Source: Cytophagaceae bacterium (GTDB lineage Bacteria; Bacteroidota; Bacteroidia; Cytophagales; Spirosomataceae). From it: a stretch of DNA of 64,000 nt. Made by a program: the position numbers and the translations under genes. Positions 38,945 to 47,347 of the stretch are shown here, piece after piece; position 1 is the first letter of the stretch; each line of letters starts with the position of its first letter. Where the stretch lies: NCBI GenBank assembly GCA_027486845.1, contig JAIXOL010000027.1, positions 162,779-226,778 on the forward strand, read 5' to 3'. Under the pieces are notes generated by a model, which did no database searches, had not been told where the DNA came from, and was given only the letters and a program-made list of their open reading frames with translations.

Positions 38945-39003
38945 TCGTTTGTGATAATTTATAATTTCGCAAATATTCTAAAATTTCTACTTAAAAAACG
39001 AAA

Positions 39004-40290
39004 ATGCGTTACGAAAAAATTGATTCGAAACTATTTATTTCAAATCGGGAAAGACTAAGAAACCTTCTCAAGCCAAATTCGATGGTAATTGTTCAATCAA
39101 ATGACGTATTACCGACCAACGCTGACGGTACTTTTGGCTTTCGTCAGAATAATGACATTTTTTACCTTTCGGGAATCGACCAAGAAGAAACAATTTTGAT
39201 TTTGTTTCCTGATTTTCCTGACGAAAAATTTAGAGAGATTTTATTGATTCGTGAAACAAGCGAATATTTAAAAGTTTGGGAAGGTGAAAAACTTTCTAAA
39301 AAACAGGCAACTGATATTTCAGGTATTGAAAAAGTGATTTGGACGAGCAATTTCGATACAATACTACGAAAACTCATCTTTCTTGCCGACCATGTTTACC
39401 TGAACTTAAACGAACACGATGGCGGAGTTTGGAGTTTTGAAACTCGTGAACGAAGATTTATTTCTGAATTTAAACAAAAATTTCCACTTCATAGAATTGA
39501 GCGTCTTGCTCCTTTGTTGCAACAATTACGAGTAATAAAACAGCCAATTGAAATAGACTTGATTAAAAAAGCCATAGAAATTACAAATAAAGGCTTTATC
39601 AGAATGGCAAAATTTTTGAAGCCAAAAGTTGAAGAATTTGAGTTAGAAGCAGAACTTATACACGAATTTTTGAATAATCACTCTCGTGGACACGCCTTTG
39701 CTCCTATTTTGGCTTCGGGCAAAAGTGCCTGTGTGTTGCATTATGTCACAAATAATAATCAATGTAATTCTGGCGAAGTGATTTTGATGGATTTTGGAGC
39801 AGAATATGCAAATTATAATGCAGATATAACTCGATGTTTGCCTGTGAATGGAAAATTTAGTGAGCGACAAAAAGAAGTTTATTCAGCAGTTTTAAATGTG
39901 ATGAAAGCTGCAAAAAAAATGCTATTCGTAGGTAATACGATGGAAAATATGAGAAAAGAAGTGGGTAAAATCATGGAATTTGAGTTGATAAAATTGGGTT
40001 TATTGAAACAAGATGAAGTAGATAATCAAAATGAAGATGCTCCGCTTTATAAAAAGTATTTCCCGCATGGAATTTCTCATCATTTGGGTCTTGATGTGCA
40101 TGATGTGGGCAATCGGTATGAAGTTTTTAAGGTTGGAATGGTTTTCACTTGCGAACCAGGTATTTATATTACAGAGGAAAAATTGGGTATCAGACTCGAA
40201 AATAATATTTTGATTACTGAAAACGGTATTGAAGACCTAATGACCAACATTCCAATTGAAATTGAGGAGATTGAGGCATTAATGCAATAA
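39004..40290 (+). CDS. pepP: Xaa-Pro aminopeptidase (aminopeptidase P, M24 family)
   Basis: Removes N-terminal residues that precede proline. The 428 residues have the creatinase N-domain (1-170) and the pita-bread M24B catalytic domain. The five metal ligands are visible: D263 (LMDFGAEY), D274 (NADITR), H359 (HGISHHLGLDVHD), E384 (CEPGIYI) and E399 (RLENNILI). It is cytosolic, with no signal. The gene symbol follows the family; PepQ-type dipeptidase activity is less likely given the aminopeptidase P-type N-domain. Confidence 0.9.
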   Translation: MRYEKIDSKLFISNRERLRNLLKPNSMVIVQSNDVLPTNADGTFGFRQNNDIFYLSGIDQEETILILFPDFPDEKFREILLIRETSEYLKVWEGEKLSKKQATDISGIEKVIWTSNFDTILRKLIFLADHVYLNLNEHDGGVWSFETRERRFISEFKQKFPLHRIERLAPLLQQLRVIKQPIEIDLIKKAIEITNKGFIRMAKFLKPKVEEFELEAELIHEFLNNHSRGHAFAPILASGKSACVLHYVTNNNQCNSGEVILMDFGAEYANYNADITRCLPVNGKFSERQKEVYSAVLNVMKAAKKMLFVGNTMENMRKEVGKIMEFELIKLGLLKQDEVDNQNEDAPLYKKYFPHGISHHLGLDVHDVGNRYEVFKVGMVFTCEPGIYITEEKLGIRLENNILITENGIEDLMTNIPIEIEEIEALMQ

Positions 40291-40314
40291 GAATTCGTAA
40301 TGAAATTTGCAAAA

Positions 40315-40343
40315 TACGACAATATTCGTTTATTTTACGACAA
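40315..40343 (+). promoter_or_regulatory. Candidate operator of the toxin-antitoxin operon
   Basis: Two copies of TACGACAA (40315-40322 and 40336-40343), 21 bp apart, that is two helical turns. The second copy touches the antitoxin ATG at 40344. This suits autoregulation by the Xre-type antitoxin. Confidence 0.4.
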
Positions 40344-40754
40344 ATGTCAGAAATTATGTTTTTATTATTTAATCAAACAGTCAGAAATCAATCAGATTTG
40401 ATTGAATTGGCTCGCACTGGGATTCCGAAAAATGAAGTATTGAAAATGGCCAAACACTTGTCGTTTTCTGGAAAAGAACTCGCCATAATCATCAATCTTT
40501 CGGAGAGAACGCTACAACGATACCCTGATGATAAAAAATTAGAAAAAATTGCGTCTGAAAAAGCAATACAATTAGCCAAATTATACGAACGAGGTAATGA
40601 AGTTTGGGGAGATTTAGATCGCTTTAAGGGCTGGATGCGTCATCCAAATCCATTTTTAGGGTCAAAAACTCCTCTCGAAATACTTGATACAAGTTTCGGA
40701 TTTGAAATGGTGTTGGACGAAATTGGCAGAATAGAACACGGAATATTGGCTTGA
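40344..40754 (+). CDS. Xre/MbcA/ParS-type antitoxin
   Basis: The 136-residue protein matches the antitoxin of RES-domain systems. A helical N-terminal region contains the segment FSGKELAIIINLSERTLQRY, which is helix-turn-helix-like, and the C-terminal toxin-binding domain has the hallmarks VWGDLDRFKGWMRHPNPFLG and PLEILDTSFGFEMV. It neutralises the adjacent toxin and probably represses its own operon. The stop codon overlaps the toxin start (TGATG). Confidence 0.9.
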   Translation: MSEIMFLLFNQTVRNQSDLIELARTGIPKNEVLKMAKHLSFSGKELAIIINLSERTLQRYPDDKKLEKIASEKAIQLAKLYERGNEVWGDLDRFKGWMRHPNPFLGSKTPLEILDTSFGFEMVLDEIGRIEHGILA

Positions 40755-41215
40755 TGGAGGTTTTTAGATTATCTTCCGCAAAATACGCCAACGATTTATC
40801 GGGAACTGGTGCAAAAATTCATGGTGGCCGATGGAACAGAAAGGGCGATGCCGTTTTATATACGGCTGGAACACGAGCGTTAGCTTTGGTGGAAGTATTG
40901 GTTCATACAACAAATGCCTTCTTACCACTTAGTTATCAGTTGATTACAATTTATATTCCCGATGATTTAATATTGACAATATCCAATAAATCTTTACCTA
41001 AAGATTGGAATAATATCGAACCCAGCGACTCGACAGCCATGTTTTGCTCGGAATGGCTTAAAACTAATGAATACATGACACTTAGAGTGCCATCGGTTGT
41101 GGTTGAAGGTGAATATAACTACCTCATTAATCCTGCAAATGCTGATTTTGCAAAAGTCAAAATTCTACAAAACGAGGCTTTTAATTTTGACAATAGGTTG
41201 ATCAAACAAAATTAG
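40754..41215 (+). CDS. RES family NAD+-degrading toxin
   Basis: RES toxins break down NAD+ and stop growth when free of antitoxin. The ATG at 40754, overlapping the antitoxin stop by one base, gives 153 residues; a TTG one codon earlier is also possible. The family's named residues are present: arginine in GGRWNRKG (R26), glutamate in ALALVEVLVH (E47) and serine in RVPSVVVEGE (S114). The GGRWN and NYLINPANADF signatures are intact, so the toxin looks active. Located between aminopeptidase P and the DUF1460 amidase gene. Confidence 0.92.
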   Translation: MEVFRLSSAKYANDLSGTGAKIHGGRWNRKGDAVLYTAGTRALALVEVLVHTTNAFLPLSYQLITIYIPDDLILTISNKSLPKDWNNIEPSDSTAMFCSEWLKTNEYMTLRVPSVVVEGEYNYLINPANADFAKVKILQNEAFNFDNRLIKQN

Positions 41216-41443
41216 CAATTGAATTAAATCAAATAGTGCATTCCAATCACCATATTTTATTTATTTGGAAAATACGTAAGTCGTCGAAAGTACGATAATT
41301 TTCAAAGACAATTTTTAATAAAACAAGGAAAAATCTAACGATTTAATCATTTTATTCAAAATATTAAGCAACGATAGCCTTTGACTCTAAATTATTTAAA
41401 AAATACAAATTGCCTACCCTCGAAAATCATCCCTAAAAATCTT

Positions 41444-41474
41444 TTGAATTCTAATTAGCGAAATCATACCTTTG
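41444..41474 (+). promoter_or_regulatory. Sigma-A type promoter of the DUF1460 gene
   Basis: TTG (41444-41446) within TTTTG, 20-bp spacer, TACCTTTG (41467-41474), an exact Bacteroidota consensus. The TTG at 41472 that opens the longest frame lies inside the -7 box, so translation must start downstream at 41502. Confidence 0.65.
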
Positions 41475-41501
41475 TCAAATAATCTCAAAATCAACTATTC
41501 A

Positions 41502-42323
41502 ATGTTGCTCAAAAATACACTTGGTCTTTTCTTGACAGTCTTTACGTTAAATTTCGTGTTAGCACAAAATGCTGATGAAACAGTATTTTTGCAGAAAATG
41601 AAATTATCAAAAGAGGAAACAAAAGCCAAAACAGCTATAAAAATTGCAAAAAGTTTTATTGGGAAACCTTACAAAGCGGGTACATTGGAAGGCAACTCGA
41701 AAGAACAATTAGTATGTAATTTGAGAGATTTTGACTGCTCTACATTTGTTGAAAACGTAATTGCCATGAGCCTGATCAGTCATTCAAGTTCACAAACTTT
41801 TGAAGAATATAAAAAACAACTTACTGAACTACGTTATAGAAACAGTATAGTACAAGGATATGCCTCAAGATTACATTACTTTAAGGAGTGGATTATTCAA
41901 GCCGAGCGAAATAATATTTTGCAAGATATTACGAGCAAAATCGGGGGATTGAAGCAGAAAAAGACCTTAAATTTTATGACTTCCAACCGAGAGTTATATC
42001 CAAACTTAAAAGATGAAGCTACTTATTTCGCAATAAAAGACTATCAAAAACAAATCAATGAGTTTGATTTTTATTATATCCCCAAATGGAAACTCGAAAA
42101 AATTGAAAACCAGATTCAAGAGGGAGATATCATAGCGATTACATCCAATGTGGATGGTTTAGATTTTAATCATGAAGGTTTTGCAATTCGAAAAAATGGC
42201 AGAATTTATTTACTTCATGCTTCTTATGAACAAAAAAAGGTAATCATTTCTGCTGAACTTTTAGTCGATTATCTAAACAGAATCAACAAACATTCAGGAA
42301 TATCAGTTTTAAGATTATTGTAA
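41502..42323 (+). CDS. DUF1460 (NlpC/P60-like) N-acetylmuramoyl-L-alanine amidase-like protein
   Basis: The ATG at 41502 starts a signal peptide (MLLKNTLGLFLTVFTLNFVLAQ), and the promoter overlaps the longer frame's start. The 273-residue product matches DUF1460 enzymes of Bacteroidota that cut cell-wall peptides or amides. The catalytic cysteine is C79 in RDFDCSTFVE. The paired histidine is in DFNHEGFAI, and GDIIAITSN and GRIYLLHAS are conserved. It acts in the periplasm on peptidoglycan. Its last 9 bases overlap the end of the convergent amidohydrolase gene. Confidence 0.87.
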   Translation: MLLKNTLGLFLTVFTLNFVLAQNADETVFLQKMKLSKEETKAKTAIKIAKSFIGKPYKAGTLEGNSKEQLVCNLRDFDCSTFVENVIAMSLISHSSSQTFEEYKKQLTELRYRNSIVQGYASRLHYFKEWIIQAERNNILQDITSKIGGLKQKKTLNFMTSNRELYPNLKDEATYFAIKDYQKQINEFDFYYIPKWKLEKIENQIQEGDIIAITSNVDGLDFNHEGFAIRKNGRIYLLHASYEQKKVIISAELLVDYLNRINKHSGISVLRLL

Positions 42324-43589
42324 ATTTATTAATTTCCCATTTTTCATCACCAATTTTACTTTTCGAATATTCGAAATTTGTTGTATTGGATTTCCGTCAA
42401 CCACCAAAATGTCAGCAAAAAGACCGTTTTTAATTCGACCTACCTCTTTATTAACATGAAAAGCATCGGCGTTTACACTAGTTGCGGATTTAAGTGTTTC
42501 TGTAGGATTCATTCCATACTCAACCATCATTTCGAGTTCTCGGGCGTTATCACCATGTGCAAAAACGCCTACATCACCACCGAAACAAATCTTTACGCCC
42601 GCATCCATGGCTTGCTTAAATGACACACGTTTTTTCTTAATTCTCTCAGGTTCTTCTTCCACTCCTTTTTTCCAGCCTCTGTACTGACTAACAGCATCAC
42701 CTGCAGCCAATGTCGCACATAAATACACATTCTTTTCGGCCATCAATTTCCATATTTCAATCGTTCCATTATCACCATGTTCGATTGTTTCCACACCTCC
42801 TAAAATTGCACGACGCATCCCTTCAACTGTCGAAGCATGAGCAACAGTTGGTCGGCCAGCACTTTGAGCAGTTGCAACAATGAGTTTTATTTCTTCTAGC
42901 GAAAATGTTGGTGCGGCTTCACCACGCAATCCCCAACGGTAATCAGCATATATTTTAATCAAATCTGCTCCACGTCCAATCTGATTACGAGTTTTTTTTA
43001 TCAAATCATCAATTCCGTCTGCTTCTTCTGCACCTTGTGGCACTTTAATATCGGGAGAAAAGTTTTTTGGAGCATAACTACCAGTTGCAATCAATGCTTT
43101 TGTAGCAATCAATAACCTCGGCCCAAGAATCAAGCCATCATCAATGGCTTTTTTTAAACCGACATCATCAAATTCTGCCCCTTCTGTACCTAAATCACGT
43201 GCGGTTGTAAAACCAGCTTTGAGCGTTTTCTCGGCATGAATCACAGCCCTTGCAGTCCTGTACGAGCGAGCTTCTTTCAGCACTTGGTCATCCCACGGAA
43301 CCTCATTATACGGGTGCAAAAAAAGATGAGTATGTCCTTCGATTAGGCCTGGTAATAGCGTAGAATTTTTCAAATCAATAATTTCAATGTCCTTGGGCAA
43401 ATTCTTTTCTATATTTGCTTGACTATCAAATAGTTCAATTTTTTCACCTCTAATAATGACACCATATTTTTCAAATATTTTTTCTCCATCAAAAACTCTT
43501 TCAGGACGAAGATAAATTAGCTTTTGAGCGGAAACTTTATCAAAAAAAATAACAATAGATAATAATACTAGAATTTTTCTGAAATACAT
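42315..43589 (-). CDS. Secreted amidohydrolase (imidazolonepropionase/prolidase-like)
   Basis: The 424-residue metal-dependent hydrolase has a signal peptide (to about residue 21). The metal site follows the amidohydrolase order: HTH in LIEGHTHLF, a candidate carboxylated lysine in DLIKIYADY, histidines in PTVAHAS and ETIEHGDNG, and aspartate in CFGGDVGVF. The final AILVVDGNP-type segment (DILVVDGNPIQQISNIRKV) is typical. Exported members in Bacteroidota hydrolyse dipeptides or cyclic amides; the substrate is not assigned. Confidence 0.88.
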   Translation of the reverse strand: MYFRKILVLLSIVIFFDKVSAQKLIYLRPERVFDGEKIFEKYGVIIRGEKIELFDSQANIEKNLPKDIEIIDLKNSTLLPGLIEGHTHLFLHPYNEVPWDDQVLKEARSYRTARAVIHAEKTLKAGFTTARDLGTEGAEFDDVGLKKAIDDGLILGPRLLIATKALIATGSYAPKNFSPDIKVPQGAEEADGIDDLIKKTRNQIGRGADLIKIYADYRWGLRGEAAPTFSLEEIKLIVATAQSAGRPTVAHASTVEGMRRAILGGVETIEHGDNGTIEIWKLMAEKNVYLCATLAAGDAVSQYRGWKKGVEEEPERIKKKRVSFKQAMDAGVKICFGGDVGVFAHGDNARELEMMVEYGMNPTETLKSATSVNADAFHVNKEVGRIKNGLFADILVVDGNPIQQISNIRKVKLVMKNGKLINLQ

Positions 43590-43633
43590 TTTTTAAAAAG
43601 GTGAAGGTTTAAACAAACAATTTTGATGACAAC

Positions 43634-43807
43634 TTAAATTTTTTTGTGATACGTTTTTAGTCCAATAAAACCAATTGATACGAATAAAAGAGCCATAACA
43701 ATGTTTGATGTTGATTTATCTTGTAAATAAAGTTTCATTAAGAGTAGAAAGATACCGCAGAAAATTGCGACATAACTGGCATAATAAGAAAGTCTATCTT
43801 TATTCAT
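43634..43807 (-). CDS. Small two-helix membrane protein, 57 aa
   Basis: Reading by eye, ATG at 43807-43805 opens a 57-codon frame to TAA at 43636-43634. The product begins MNKDRLSYYASYVAIFCG and has two hydrophobic helices (about residues 9-27 and 36-52) with a short polar turn (QDKSTSN) and a basic end (YHKKI). This is a typical small inner-membrane protein. It fills the gap upstream of the amidohydrolase gene on the same strand. Function unknown. Support is the good membrane-helix pattern; there is no homology evidence. Confidence 0.6.
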   Translation of the reverse strand: MNKDRLSYYASYVAIFCGIFLLLMKLYLQDKSTSNIVMALLFVSIGFIGLKTYHKKI

Positions 43808-43911
43808 TTTTTATAGGTTTTTGAAATTTTGATTTAAATATAATCAATTTTAATTTCCTTTGTAGTAGAATCTCAAAATCTAACTCAAAAGCGTATTTTC
43901 AAAATAAAAAC

Positions 43912-44436
43912 ATGATTATTGGTATTGGAGGTGTGAGCCGTTCTGGAAAAAGTACCCTCGCCAATTTATTGGTGACATATTTCAGAAAAAATGGAAAGAA
44001 AGCAATTATTTTTCATCAAGATGATTTTGTTTTTCCTGAAACCCAAATTCCGAAAATTAAAAACAAAACTGATTGGGAATCACCACAATCTATTGATTTT
44101 AAACAATATCGTGAGGTTATCGAACTTTTTAGAACCCGGTTTGATATAGTAATTGCAGAAGGTTTATTCGCTTTTTATGACGAAAATATTTATCAACTTT
44201 ACGATAAAAAATTTCATGTAAAAATCTCAAAACGTACATTCTTGATTCGTAGGGCAATGGATATTCGTTGGGGATATGAGCCAACATGGTTTATCGACCA
44301 CGTTTGGCAATCCTTCTTGAAATATGGAAAACCGAATAAAGATTTAAATGGAATTGTAAATATCAGCGGTGAAGATGAATTTGATATGGAAAAAGTTATA
44401 AGGAGCCTTAATTTAGGTATAAGTCAAAATTCTTAA
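43912..44436 (+). CDS. Uridine kinase-like P-loop kinase
   Basis: The 174-residue protein has a Walker A loop GVSRSGKST at the very N-terminus, the substrate-binding FHQDDFVFPE, and VIAEGLFAFYD, followed by an RRAMDIRWGYEP lid region. This order matches the uridine kinase/nicotinamide riboside kinase branch, and the size is closer to the latter. It is cytosolic, with nucleoside salvage the likely role. The C-terminal residues SQNS arise from a heptad-type repeat that begins inside the gene. Confidence 0.8.
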   Translation: MIIGIGGVSRSGKSTLANLLVTYFRKNGKKAIIFHQDDFVFPETQIPKIKNKTDWESPQSIDFKQYREVIELFRTRFDIVIAEGLFAFYDENIYQLYDKKFHVKISKRTFLIRRAMDIRWGYEPTWFIDHVWQSFLKYGKPNKDLNGIVNISGEDEFDMEKVIRSLNLGISQNS

Positions 44437-44515
44437 TCACTCGGGGGACCCCGTCTTAATTTTCAATTCTTAATTCATTGCCGTATCTTTGTGTTTTAAA
44501 TAAAAAATCAGCTCC

Positions 44516-45397
44516 ATGACAATCATTGATGGTAAAATTATTTCGGCTCAAGTCAAGCAAGAACTCAAAGTAGAAGTAGAGAAACAAAAAGCAAATGGTG
44601 GTAAAATTCCACATTTGGCTGCAATATTGATTGGCGACAACGGTGCAAGCGAAACCTACGTAGCTAGTAAAATTAGGTCATGCGAAGAAATCGGCTTCAG
44701 ATCAACTTTAATTCGCAGAGATTCAAGTACTACCGAAGACGAAGTTCTCGAAATTATTCAGCAACTCAACAACGACGAAGACATTGATGGTTTCATAGTT
44801 CAGCTTCCTCTTCCTGCCCACATAAACGTAGATAAAATAATTGAAGCAATCGAGCCACGCAAAGACGTTGATGGTTTTCATCCAATAAATATTGGTCGCA
44901 TGGCCAAAGGATTACCTGCCTATATTTCGGCAACGCCATTCGGAGTTTTGGAATTAATTAAACGCTATAAAATCGAAACTGCAGGAAAACACTGTGTAGT
45001 AGTAGGAAGAAGCCAAATTGTTGGTTTGCCGATGAGTATTTTGATGCAACGCAATACTTACCCAGGAAACTGTACTGTATCATTGGTGCATAGCAAAACA
45101 AAAAATCTTGCTGAAATAACCAAACAAGCCGATATTTTAGTGGCGGCACTTGGCAAGCCAGAATTTATAACTGCTGATATGGTAAAAGAAGGTGCAGTTG
45201 TTATTGATGTAGGCCTAACAAGAGTAGTTGATACTACAAAGAAAAGTGGTTTTGCCCTAAAAGGAGATGTAAAATTTGATGAAGTTGCTCCGAAATGTAG
45301 CTATATAACTCCAGTGCCAGGCGGTGTTGGGCTTATGACAGTAGCTGCCTTAATGTACAATACCTTACTTTCGGCTAGAAGAGAAATTTATCAATAA
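44516..45397 (+). CDS. folD: Bifunctional methylene-THF dehydrogenase/methenyl-THF cyclohydrolase
   Basis: Interconverts 5,10-methylene-, methenyl- and 10-formyl-tetrahydrofolate using NADP. The 293 residues are of usual length. Key features are the active-site segment [16 protein letters not shown] with the catalytic lysine, [12 protein letters not shown], the [12 protein letters not shown] signature, the NADP-binding [13 protein letters not shown] and the terminal [13 protein letters not shown]. An exact -7 box (TATCTTTG at 44484-44491) lies 24 bp upstream without a matching -33. Confidence 0.97.
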   Translation: MTIIDGKIISAQVKQELKVEVEKQKANGGKIPHLAAILIGDNGASETYVASKIRSCEEIGFRSTLIRRDSSTTEDEVLEIIQQLNNDEDIDGFIVQLPLPAHINVDKIIEAIEPRKDVDGFHPINIGRMAKGLPAYISATPFGVLELIKRYKIETAGKHCVVVGRSQIVGLPMSILMQRNTYPGNCTVSLVHSKTKNLAEITKQADILVAALGKPEFITADMVKEGAVVIDVGLTRVVDTTKKSGFALKGDVKFDEVAPKCSYITPVPGGVGLMTVAALMYNTLLSARREIYQ

Positions 45398-45407
45398 GAA
45401 TCAACCT

Positions 45408-45436
45408 TGAGTGGTATGTGAAAGCCATACCACTCA
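45408..45436. terminator. Bidirectional terminator hairpin
   Basis: Stem TGAGTGGTATG with CATACCACTCA and a 7-nt loop, between folD and the convergent small gene at 45449. Confidence 0.8.
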
Positions 45437-45448
45437 TATTTAGAACCA

Positions 45449-45637
45449 TTAATTGTGGTTTATATTAAACTGATGTGTAATTGACTTTCCATGCGGCAAA
45501 AGTAACTCAACAAAATAGGTACCGTCATTTAATTTATCAACATCAAACTCGTTATTCGCTTCATTTTCGAGGTCATGCATTTCAAGAATTCTACCTTGTG
45601 AATCCTTTAAAATTATTTTCGTTCTCATTTCAATCAT
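45449..45637 (-). CDS. Small stand-alone protein resembling a type IX sorting domain
   Basis: The 62 residues follow the strand pattern of the T9SS type A C-terminal sorting domain: KIILKDSQGRILEMHDLEN, then EFDVDKLNDGTYFVELLLP and THQFNI. The conserved L-x-x-G-x-Y core is LNDGTYF. Sorting domains normally sit at the end of large exported proteins. Here the domain is alone, with no signal peptide, so it should be cytosolic. It could be the remnant of a lost surface-protein gene or a small independent protein. It lies between folD and the Wzi-like gene. Confidence 0.6.
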   Translation of the reverse strand: MIEMRTKIILKDSQGRILEMHDLENEANNEFDVDKLNDGTYFVELLLPHGKSITHQFNINHN

Positions 45638-45765
45638 CGTTTTATATGGCTTATAAATAGCAAAAAATCTGCCAATTTAATATATAGACGTTTATTTGAT
45701 TGAAATATGTTGCATGGGTTTAATTAAAATTCAAAAATATTTATTTGTAACATGGTAAACCTATA

Positions 45766-47235
45766 TCACCATCTCTTTATGATTGAAATATAGCTTCCGT
45801 AGTTATCCTTTATTAAATCGCCGTGATCAACCGAAATATTCAGATTCAAATCTGCTTTTAATTTACGGATTGGTACTACTGTATTTACTGAATAAGAAAT
45901 TTGGTCAACTGGCTGAATTACTTTCCCTAATAAACTTGTATTTCCAAAGTTTCTACTAAAAGATAGTTTATTCGTAAAACTTATTGTACCTATTTGGTTC
46001 AACAAAGCCCCATAAAAGGCCCAAATTCGATTATTATTAACAAAAACATTACTATTACCAAGCTGATTTTCATTTCTTATATTTTGTTCAGGAGTTAGAA
46101 AAGGAGTTCCTATCGTTCGTTGATTATAAGACCAACCATCAAAATATTGTTGATGATTAAACAGAAAACTTTCTTCGTTTGGGTGTCGGTCAGGCATATT
46201 TAATAGCCGTCCAATCCCCGCAACATATCTACCTTGATTTTTAGTAAACAAATATTCAAAGACCACTCTTTTAAACGAAGATTTAGGGTTTGGAGTAAAA
46301 CTCAAACCATAAATTCCATCATCAGTATTTGTTAGTCCAAATAACTGACCATCCTCAAACAAAAACTGTCGATAAAGCATCAATTTACTTTCCTTAAACT
46401 TAAATTCAGCTGCCGCATCAACCGTACCAAGCTGATTTCCAAAATGATTGGTAGTCTCGAAAGCATTATATGTATAATGTTTATCGGTCTGACGCCAAAG
46501 TCCTTTCAATGGTAAAACCACATTACCATAAACATACCAATCAGCTGGAAACTTACCACTCAAAAGTCGGTCATCCCCAATTGGAAGAATATTCTTTGGT
46601 GTTCCACCCCAAGTAACATTATGCACAAATCCACCGTAAAGATTTATTATTGAAACAGATTTTCCTAACCTAAAAAATAATGATTTTTGGTGTAAATAAT
46701 GACCTTTAGTGAATGTCTGATTTCCATACCACCCGTGTGAGAAAGTACCTTTAACAGCCAAACCATTAAAAAACAACTTCGTAAAATTTGGCATTCCAAT
46801 CTGAACTTTCGGAATGGGCATGGCGTTTCCCGACCAAGATGCAGACCCTGATGAAAGTAACGTATCAACAATTCCGAAAATTTCTCTTCTTCGACCAACA
46901 TAAATATCAACTTTACCAAATTTAGTGCATAGAAAACCTTCAGGCAGTAATAATTGAGGTTTTTTGCCAAGAATAGTAACCGCTTCGAAGCCATAATCAA
47001 ATTTGAAGAATCTATTCAGTGTATCTTTTTGAGATTTGATACTTTGGCGGCAAATAAAGGCAGGCAAATCGCTCGGAATGCTTCCATACTGATTGGCACT
47101 TTGCCAAAATGGCAATTTATTGGTTATTGAAAAATAACTTCCTATTTCAAATCTATAATCAAACTTTTTTGGTGGACTTTGTTGAGCATTACACGCTACC
47201 AACAATCCCAGCCAAAAGGTTAATACTTTTTTCAT
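45766..47235 (-). CDS. Capsule assembly Wzi family-like outer-membrane protein
   Basis: The 489-residue protein starts with an export signal (MKKVLTFWLGLLVACNAQ) with either a lipobox cysteine or a normal cleavage site after NAQ. The remainder is a series of amphipathic beta-strands rich in aromatic and polar residues, with the Wzi-like segments FGKVDIYVGRRREIFG and the late SYNQRTIGTPF. It ends in a strand with a terminal aromatic residue (IIKRW), as outer-membrane barrels do. Wzi anchors capsule polysaccharide at the surface. No capsule cluster is adjacent. Confidence 0.72.
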   Translation of the reverse strand: MKKVLTFWLGLLVACNAQQSPPKKFDYRFEIGSYFSITNKLPFWQSANQYGSIPSDLPAFICRQSIKSQKDTLNRFFKFDYGFEAVTILGKKPQLLLPEGFLCTKFGKVDIYVGRRREIFGIVDTLLSSGSASWSGNAMPIPKVQIGMPNFTKLFFNGLAVKGTFSHGWYGNQTFTKGHYLHQKSLFFRLGKSVSIINLYGGFVHNVTWGGTPKNILPIGDDRLLSGKFPADWYVYGNVVLPLKGLWRQTDKHYTYNAFETTNHFGNQLGTVDAAAEFKFKESKLMLYRQFLFEDGQLFGLTNTDDGIYGLSFTPNPKSSFKRVVFEYLFTKNQGRYVAGIGRLLNMPDRHPNEESFLFNHQQYFDGWSYNQRTIGTPFLTPEQNIRNENQLGNSNVFVNNNRIWAFYGALLNQIGTISFTNKLSFSRNFGNTSLLGKVIQPVDQISYSVNTVVPIRKLKADLNLNISVDHGDLIKDNYGSYISIIKRW

Positions 47236-47347
47236 ATTTGCTCAATTTTATATTAAAAAATGAACAAAAATGATGCCTATGATAAAGTTCTGCAAATGAA
47301 TGTCCCTTTTGACAAAAAAAAAGCCTAATTTGCTAATTATAAGGATT

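Noticed and set aside
44440..44453. GGGGGACCCC hairpin before folD
   Set aside because: The loop would be only about two bases, so the palindrome is unlikely to form a real terminator; it sits within the heptad-type repeat.
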